Origin: Dendrobium chrysotoxum | Taxonomy: Eukaryota; Streptophyta; Magnoliopsida; Asparagales; Orchidaceae | Direction: 5' to 3' | Length of the DNA stretch: 64,000 nucleotides | NCBI GenBank assembly: GCA_019925795.1 | Contig: CM034311.1 | Location: 14,576,926-14,640,925, forward strand | The notes under the pieces: generated by a model | What the model saw: only the letters and a program-made list of their open reading frames with translations | What the model was told of the DNA's origin: nothing | Databases searched by the model: none | Translations under genes and position numbers: made by a program | Shown here: positions 58,101-64,000 of the stretch, piece by piece | Layout of the letters: each line of letters starts with the position of its first letter | Position numbering within the stretch: position 1 is the first letter of the stretch

Positions 58101-58819
58101 TCCTTATTATGTGGTTTCTTTGGAGGGCTAGAAATGATACCAAAGATAATGAGATTAGGATGGATGCTAATCAAATTATTGCTAATGTTAGAAATAAAAT
58201 TTTGCAACTTTATTCTGTTAATCTTATTACTATTAATAATTTTAGGAATTGCTTAGATATGGCTTCACAGTTGGGCATATCCATTAATTGTGAGCCGTTG
58301 GTTAAAATTGAGAGAATAGTGAGGTGGATCAAACATCCCCCTCATGTCAAACTTAATTCTGATGGTTCGATTGGGGCCTCTTTTATGGGTGTGGGTGGCA
58401 TTATTTATAATCAGTATGGTGGTGTTATAGCTGCTTATGCTGGTTTGTTAAATCTTTGTAACGTGATCAATATCAAGCTTATGGGTTTATCCCATGGCCT
58501 TGACATTTTCCATAGATATGGGATTATGCATGTGTCAATTGAGGTGGATGCTTTGCTGTTAATTCAGATCATTCAAAATGAGGTTCCTCGCAATCCTCAA
58601 AATTTTTATATTATTAAAAGAATTAAACATTCTCTTTTTGCCCTTAATTATTCTATTTCTCATATTTATCGTGAGGGTAATTCTTATGCTGATTGGTTGG
58701 CCAAATTTGGGAGTCATCTTGATGTAATCCAAGAGTTTGATGCTACTAACTTACCTCCTTTCTTGACAGGTTTGGTGAATTTGGACAAACTTGGGTTACC
58801 TTATATCTATATTGGTTGA
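55060..58819 (+). pseudogene. LINE ORF2: endonuclease, RT, zf-RVT and RNase H, disrupted
   Basis: The endonuclease start NVRGIG is broken by a 28-G run (55090-55117), then continues NSRVRVKNLCRVHN..LIEP. It jumps to GGAFT, stop, SRATLWQRLDRILFNIEW and SSDHAPLLLT, so roughly 110 residues of the middle, including catalytic sites, are deleted. RT reads VAGSDGFTTKFF, QTSFVKGRRIFYNILLAQE, KLEFTKAYENLNW (the usual catalytic KLD is KLE), SSQGLRQV, and LSFADDFIIFSN with the catalytic DD. zf-RVT reads GDVSFWQDNW..., KGFLPVDTLLWKKG, CQCC. RNase H (58330-58740) matches copy 1, but its catalytic Glu is Lys (INIKLMGL). It is clearly non-functional. Confidence 0.9.
55090..55117. repeat. Homopolymer of 28 G
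   Basis: An uninterrupted run of 28 G in a region otherwise AT-rich, inside the LINE endonuclease start. It could be a real poly-G expansion or a sequencing/assembly artefact. Confidence 0.97.
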
Positions 58820-60170
58820 TGGTTTATGTGTTCGCATTTTTTATTATCTTTGTACTTGGTTGGTTCTCTATTTTGGATTTCTATTTTTTATGCTGGGACC
58901 TATTACGTCCATCATCCGGCTTTGTATAATGGTTTTTATGTTTTTAGGTCTCCCTGTCAGTCATTTTTGTTGGGTGTTGGTTGGTGCTATTTGCTAGATT
59001 AGCTTCACATTTTGTGATTATTTTGATTATTTGTTAGGGATGTCTTTCATGTTGGGTGATTTTTTGTTTTTAAAGTTTGTTATTTTGTTGATCGGGTTTC
59101 TCTGGTTGGTCTTTTCTGGGTTATTTTGCTGTTGTTTCTGTTATGTGTTCAAAAGGAGGGGTGGTGGTTAGATGGGTCTTTAGTTCCTTATTTTCTTTGT
59201 TTTGGGTTTCTGTTTGGTGTTCTGGGTACTGTTCGTTTGTTCTTCTGGCTCTCAGTTATTCTTTTTCTCTGTTTGGTTGGTTAGGTTTTTCTTAGTAATG
59301 TTTGTTGGGTGTCGGTTGGTGCTCTTGTCTCGCTTGGTTCCACTTTAGGTGGTGGTTTTATGTTTGGGGTTTTGAAGCCTCTGGTGTGGCCGATCGGGGT
59401 TCTAGCTCTGGTTATTTACCTATCTGAGATGTTGTGCTGCTCTTTTGGGTGTGTTGCTAGGTGGTGCTATCACCTGGGCTTTGGGTGGTATTTTTTCTGG
59501 ATGGGCTATTGTTATGTTCTTCATAATCATCATATTCGGGTCGTGGAACTTACTTTCTGGTAGGCCTTCTTTCGGATCATTTTCTGACATTTTTGGCTTT
59601 GAGGAGTGATTTTTGGTGGTTGGTGATTGGTTTTTTCCTGTTTACCAGTCGAATATGTTACTTATCAGCTGGATTAGATATGATTTTTTATCCAGATTTG
59701 TCTTTCAAGGGGTTGTTGGTTTATGTTATATTTGCAATGCGAATATTCTGGGTATTTGGTTTGCTAGCTTATCTAGTTATGTCCATTATATCTGTTTAAT
59801 TTTAATTAATCGTACTTTTACTTCTACTCTCCTTGCTGCATTATTTTCTTGGGTTGGAGTTCTGTTCTTTTGCAGGTATGAAGTTGGAGGATTACGATGG
59901 TGTGGTTGATTTTTTTTGAAGAAAGATTGTGTTGATTAATTACTTTAGGATCTTTCTTTTTTGGGTACTTGCTCCGTGCCGCCCAAGATTGTATCTGGGC
60001 AATTTTGTATTTTGGAGTAGTAGGGGGCTTAATTTCGACTCGTAGGTTTTCTTTCTTTAATTTGTGTAGCTCTTCAAGCATTAGTATGCTGATGGTCTCT
60101 CTAAGGACTTTGTAATTTTTTATTTATATTAACACGTAGGCCCCTCCCGGGGTTTCTCCTATAAAAAAAA
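58820..60170 (+). mobile_element. LINE 3' untranslated region, copy 2
   Basis: Same T/G-rich 1.35-kb tail as 24255-25602, about 98% identical by eye, ending with the GGCCCCTCCCGGGG hairpin and an A-run. Hydrophobic ORFs here are not conserved in frame between copies (for example one at 24466-24720 has no counterpart). Confidence 0.8.
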
Positions 60171-61143
60171 CATTGAATAACAATTTTATTTTTGGATTTT
60201 AATTTTTTATTTAACAATTAAAAAACTATTTTGAATACGGTAACCTTATGAACATAGTGCTATGGTAATTTATTTTACTTAATCTTATTACATCTAAATT
60301 AAAAATTATGAATAACCTAAATTTTTCAATAAAATATTGAAATACAATCGTAGTTTCAATCTTATTAAATAATTTTGAATTACTTTTAAAAATTTATATA
60401 TAGATAACTCACTATATTAGAAACTCTCAAAATAGCCTTAATTTTTTTAAAATGTAGTTATAATGTAGTAAATAAAAAGTGATTATAGTTAGCCATCGTT
60501 TTTGTTGTAATAATTTTTTATATGTTGGCAAGAATTTCAACTATTAATGAATTGCTTAAACAATTCATCTTTTCTAGTGAATAAATGTTCAATAAAATCA
60601 ATTAGCCCTTCCTGTCATTATTTTTTCCCTAAAAGTTTGTCGTTTGTGTTCACATTTTCATTAAATAAATAGAAAAAAACTCAAACTTTTCTATTTTTAA
60701 ACAATTTCTTTGCTCCTAATAAACTGTTAGTCTAAGTACTAAACATAAAAAATATTTAATATCATTGAAATACTATACTACCATTAATAAACTTAGAGTC
60801 TTTTTAGGACAACTGTAATTTTTTATAGAGATGATTATGAAGTTATTATTGAAAAAGTATTTTTTTTTAAATAAATATTTAAAATATATTATTTCTAAAA
60901 GGTTGGAAAATAACTTTCTTGCTTTTACCTTACATAAGTTGATCTGATTGTAAAAAATTAACATTCTATCACAAAAATATTTCTAAAAACAGCATGAAAG
61001 CGTTAGCCAAATGAAAGTATGTTTGAGGTCTGAAAGCAAAACAGTTAGAAAGTTGCTCCATGCAAACTTTTACATTTGGGTTTGTAATTTAAAAATTTTA
61101 ACTAGTGAGGCAATAGTTATTTGATAGTTTTATGAGAGATATC
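60171..61143. other. Intergenic AT-rich region upstream of CML copy 2
   Basis: Counterpart of 25603-26575 with a handful of single-base differences. No gene. Confidence 0.5.
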
Positions 61144-61456
61144 TAGGTTTCGTTTGGGATGGCTTTCATATTGCTTTTAAGGAAGTTTTTTAGTATAAAA
61201 ATTTTAATTTTTGTAAGCAGTAAGAAAGCCGTCTTAAAGGAATCCTTAGTGCCTATTTAAGATGGTTGTAGCTTTTCGTTATGGTGGTTGTAAAGTTATT
61301 ATGAGAAAAATAACTTTTTTTTTAAGCTACTTTAAAAGAAACTTTCAAACTCGTACATAAATTTTTTGAATGCAGCAAAAAAATAAAAGCCAAATAGAAC
61401 TAAAATTACGGTTTGAAAAATAAAACATTAATAAAATTATCCTAAACAGAGCCTTA
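61144..61456. mobile_element. MITE-like element, copy 2
   Basis: Counterpart of 26576-26888 with the same imperfect inverted ends. Confidence 0.35.
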
Positions 61457-61748
61457 GTTTCTCATTTGTGTTTAGGAGCTCAATCTTTTTTCGTGACCTT
61501 CAACTTATTTAACAACATATTTTAATAAAATTATTTAACAACATATTTTAATAATAATTTTAAAATACGGGTTTATATATAAATATAGCCACTCTGTATT
61601 GAACTAATAATCAGCTACAGCTACACGTAACAGAAATGGTCAATAAAATAAGATGTAGAAAAAAAAAAAAAAAATTCCTGCCCTATCCACACGCAAATGG
61701 CAGATTGACTGATCCTTGATTTTCTTTTCGTAGGCGCTATCACTCTCC

Positions 61749-61756
61749 TATAAATA
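61749..61756 (+). promoter_or_regulatory. TATA box of CML copy 2
   Basis: TATAAATA 114 bp before the ATG, in the same context as copy 1. The CT-repeat in the leader (61832-61850) is slightly longer than in copy 1. About 200 bp upstream (61497-61550) the sequence differs from copy 1: TTATTTAACAACATATTTTA is duplicated and about 80 bp of copy 1 are absent. Confidence 0.75.
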
Positions 61757-61870
61757 TTATTGCCCATTAACTACCTGCACACCAAAGCAAATACAATCTA
61801 GCTTTCATAGTCATTCCCATTCAGAACGTGCCTCTCTCTCTCTCTCTCTCTGAACAAGCTAAGGACTAAC

Positions 61871-62350
61871 ATGAAGGTTGCCTCTGAAATTTCCTTTTCC
61901 AATAATGGTGAGGAGTTCAGTCGCCTTTTCTCCCGCATTGATGTGGATGGGGATGGTAAAATTTCTCAAACAGAATTTCAGCTTCTTATAATGAGAACTA
62001 CTGGAGAGAAACTTAGCTCGGAGGATGTCGAGGCTATGCTCCAATATGCGGACTCGGATGGAGATGGTTTTCTTGATATGGAAGAGTTCATGGCAGTGGC
62101 AGGCATTATTGATGATGCGTGTCATGAGGTGGAAACAAAGAAAGAAGAACAGTACTTGAAGGAAGCCTTCAGTCATTACGAGATGGATGATCATCAAGGC
62201 TTCATCAACGCCAAGAGCTTGAAGAGGATGTTGAGTCGGTTGGGTGCATCGAGGCCAATCGAGGATTGTCAGTCTATGATTTGTCGGTTTGATCTCAATA
62301 GAGATGGCTTGCTTAGCTTCGACGAGTTTAAGGTCATGATGATGCTTTGA
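61871..62350 (+). CDS. Calmodulin-like Ca2+ sensor, CML37/38/39-type, copy 2
   Basis: Same 159-residue protein as copy 1, with three Ca2+-competent EF-hand loops (24-35, 61-72, 141-152) and a degenerate third hand (104-115). Differences are M40I, D59Y and M76V. D59Y lies two residues before the EF2 loop and may affect its entering helix. Three synonymous changes also occur (near codons 83, 85 and 114), so six differences in 480 bp. Both copies keep open frame, start context and TATA box, so both could be expressed. If the two are alleles from two haplotypes, there is one gene and these are allelic variants. Confidence 0.93.
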   Translation: MKVASEISFSNNGEEFSRLFSRIDVDGDGKISQTEFQLLIMRTTGEKLSSEDVEAMLQYADSDGDGFLDMEEFMAVAGIIDDACHEVETKKEEQYLKEAFSHYEMDDHQGFINAKSLKRMLSRLGASRPIEDCQSMICRFDLNRDGLLSFDEFKVMMML

Positions 62351-62849
62351 TGGCTGAGTTGAAATATCTCATCTGAACATGTTTTTTTTTTTTAATCAAC
62401 TTTTGTTCATATGATGTTTAGTTTTCTTTTTGTTTTGTTTTTTTCCTACGTTGTACAAATTAAATTTTCGTGGTTTATGATACGGGACAATATCAAGTTT
62501 TCATCTCATTAACATTTTTTTAAGCAAAAGAAAAAAATTCATTGATAAAACAATATAAAATAGGCAAGCAAAACAAAAAATATAAGCACCAAAAATAAAT
62601 GAAAACGTAGAAAACAGCTAAAGAAAACTTAGAGATCTAAACACCTCTTGAGCTTCACCTAACAATAGATGCCAATGATAACACTATTGGCTACTGCCAT
62701 TGCCTGTCAATTGTCACCCAACGATCATCTTCTTAGCACTATCGCATAGTTTATGTCACCCAATCATCATCATCGTCTATCATTACCCAACCACAATTTG
62801 TTATCCGAATATAAAAATAATAAAAAAAATTGATCTAGATATTTCTGAA
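62351..62849 (+). other. 3' flank of CML copy 2
   Basis: Counterpart of 27845-28334, with T-run length differences. Non-coding. Confidence 0.5.
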
Positions 62850-64000
62850 ATACTTAATTCATCAAATCCATAAAAACTACTAGTGCATTAGACACCCTAA
62901 AAGATATGACAAAGAACTTTTAATGTTCATATCTAATATTGAAAGCAGTCTTCATCACTTCAGCGTCTCTTACATTCACATGATAACATCAAGATCGTAA
63001 ATAAATCTTGAAAATCATAGAGGATCTAGCAAGCTAATTAAATAGATCTTCAATTAATGGCAGATGATATTTATTCTCATTAGTGACTTTATTCAACTCT
63101 CTATAATCAATGTACATATGCATCGTACTATCCTTTTTTTGCAAACAAAATATGTGCTCCACACGGAGACATATTAGGATGAACAAAATCCTGATTAGCT
63201 AACTCTTGAAGCTGCACCTTCAACTCCTAAAACTTTTTAGGTGTTATTCTATACGGAGCTTTGGATATAGGGGTCAATTCCATAAATACAACAATACAAA
63301 ATTAAATATCTCTGTCCAAAGATAAATTGACTAGCTACTCAAGAAAAGTACCTGGAAACTCCTACACTATTGAGACATTAAAAATAGAACTAGAAGCTAT
63401 CCTACTATCCCAAACTGATGCCAGAAATATCATATAACCCTTTCTCCATAACCTGTCTTCTTGAACTGTAAAAAAATAAATAGGATAGGACTCTTTGAAC
63501 TCTTTGAAATAACATTCACTGTCCAAAAATAAATAGACTCAATTCTTCAAGTAATCAATCCGGGCCTCATACCGACTCAAACAATCCATATCCAAAATAA
63601 TATCAAACTTAAAATAGGTAATAAAATCAAATAAGACTTTCACTTCTTATCACAAATTATAATATCCCAAAAATAAGCCCTACTAGCTATCGTACAATCT
63701 CCAATCGGTAAATTAATAGTTATCAAAGAAAGCAATAAAATTAAAGGCAAGTGTAGTGAATCAAAATAATGCTAAAAAATAAATGAATGACTGGCTCCAT
63801 AATTAATTAAAATATGCCAACCCTTATCAGAAATATAAGTCAAACCTGTAATAATATCTGGGGTATCCCGAACACCTGTTAAGTCAAACTATACACATAA
63901 GCTTGAATTGGAGCTGGTGCAATAGAACTACCAGAATATCTCTAACTTGAGGATGGTATCCCAGCTATTGAACTTGCTATAGAACCATATCCATCAACTC
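62850..64000 (-). pseudogene. Ty3/gypsy RT and protease-spacer remnant, minus strand, copy 2
   Basis: Minus-strand motifs as in copy 1: VMKTAFNIRYEH-like, IDYRELNKVTNENKYHLP and APYRITPKKF. The FDIILDMDCLSRYEARIDYL spacer lies near 63550-63610. It continues beyond the window. Confidence 0.75.

Larger units (their letters stand above)
53470..60170 (+). mobile_element. Near full-length L1-type LINE, defective
   Basis: The order is a short GC-richer 5' region (53470-53650), ORF1 with DUF4283-like and zinc-knuckle parts (53661-54701), and ORF2 with endonuclease, RT, zf-RVT and RNase H (55060-58819). A 1.35-kb 3' UTR ends in an A-run at about 60163-60170. Stops, frameshifts and an internal endonuclease deletion make it inactive. 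The 57964-60170 part is duplicated at 23399-25602. No clear target duplication was found by eye. Confidence 0.85.
57964..64000 (+). repeat. Segmental duplication, copy 2 (pairs with 23399-29484)
   Basis: Colinear with copy 1 through LINE 3' part, CML gene and gypsy remnant, and still matching at the last base of the window. In this copy the LINE is continuous upstream (no element A). Confidence 0.95.

Overview
The window is nuclear DNA of a flowering plant. It is AT-rich, has almost no genic content, and is packed with nested Ty1/copia and Ty3/gypsy LTR retrotransposons, L1- and RTE-type LINEs and a non-autonomous hAT element. The species cannot be fixed from sequence alone. The only intact protein-coding gene is a single-exon calmodulin-like (CML37/38/39-type) gene, present twice (27365-27844 and 61871-62350). 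All other coding traces belong to transposable elements and carry stops or frameshifts. I found no tRNA, rRNA or CRISPR.

Layout, left to right. 1-3357: minus-strand end of a long non-coding LTR-like element with two hairpin-bearing tandem arrays. 3358-3690: copia integrase tail. 3700-5740: 5'-truncated LINE. 5907-6628: hAT-type element with an 8-bp target duplication. 7290-10653: decayed Sirevirus-like copia 3' part ('copia 0'). 10654-14935: a second copia ('copia 1') inserted in copia 0's LTR and cut by a 500-N assembly gap (14936-15435). 15436-23398: non-coding long LTR-like element 'A', inserted in a LINE. 23399-25602: the 3' part of that LINE. 25603-27364: CML upstream region. 27365-27844: CML copy 1. 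28335-30828: minus-strand gypsy remnants with an RTE LINE in their leader. 31303-49128: a complete but dead copia ('copia 2') with target duplications, itself carrying an 8.2-kb long LTR-like element 'B' (35162-43350) with a perfect 5-bp target duplication. 49134-about 52200: a minus-strand diverged relative ('C') that copia 2 landed in. 52890-53400: LINE ORF1 fragment. 53470-60170: near full-length L1-type LINE. 60171-64000: second copy of the CML gene and its downstream gypsy remnant.

Two things stand out. First, 23399-29484 and 57964-64000 are direct copies about 34.5 kb apart, around 98-99% identical by eye. This is either a young segmental duplication of the CML locus or an unpurged haplotype in the assembly; the nearby N-gap and a presence/absence retroelement insertion keep both options open. 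Second, the non-coding long LTR-like family (A, B, C) carries an ordered set of stem-loops in its downstream half. Their stems differ in sequence between copies while pairing is kept: two tandem ~50-nt hairpins, a further pair of hairpins, and a ~110-bp-period hairpin array at the 3' end. This is the best candidate here for an undescribed structured non-coding system, most simply an RNA-level signal of a very long-LTR retrotransposon family.
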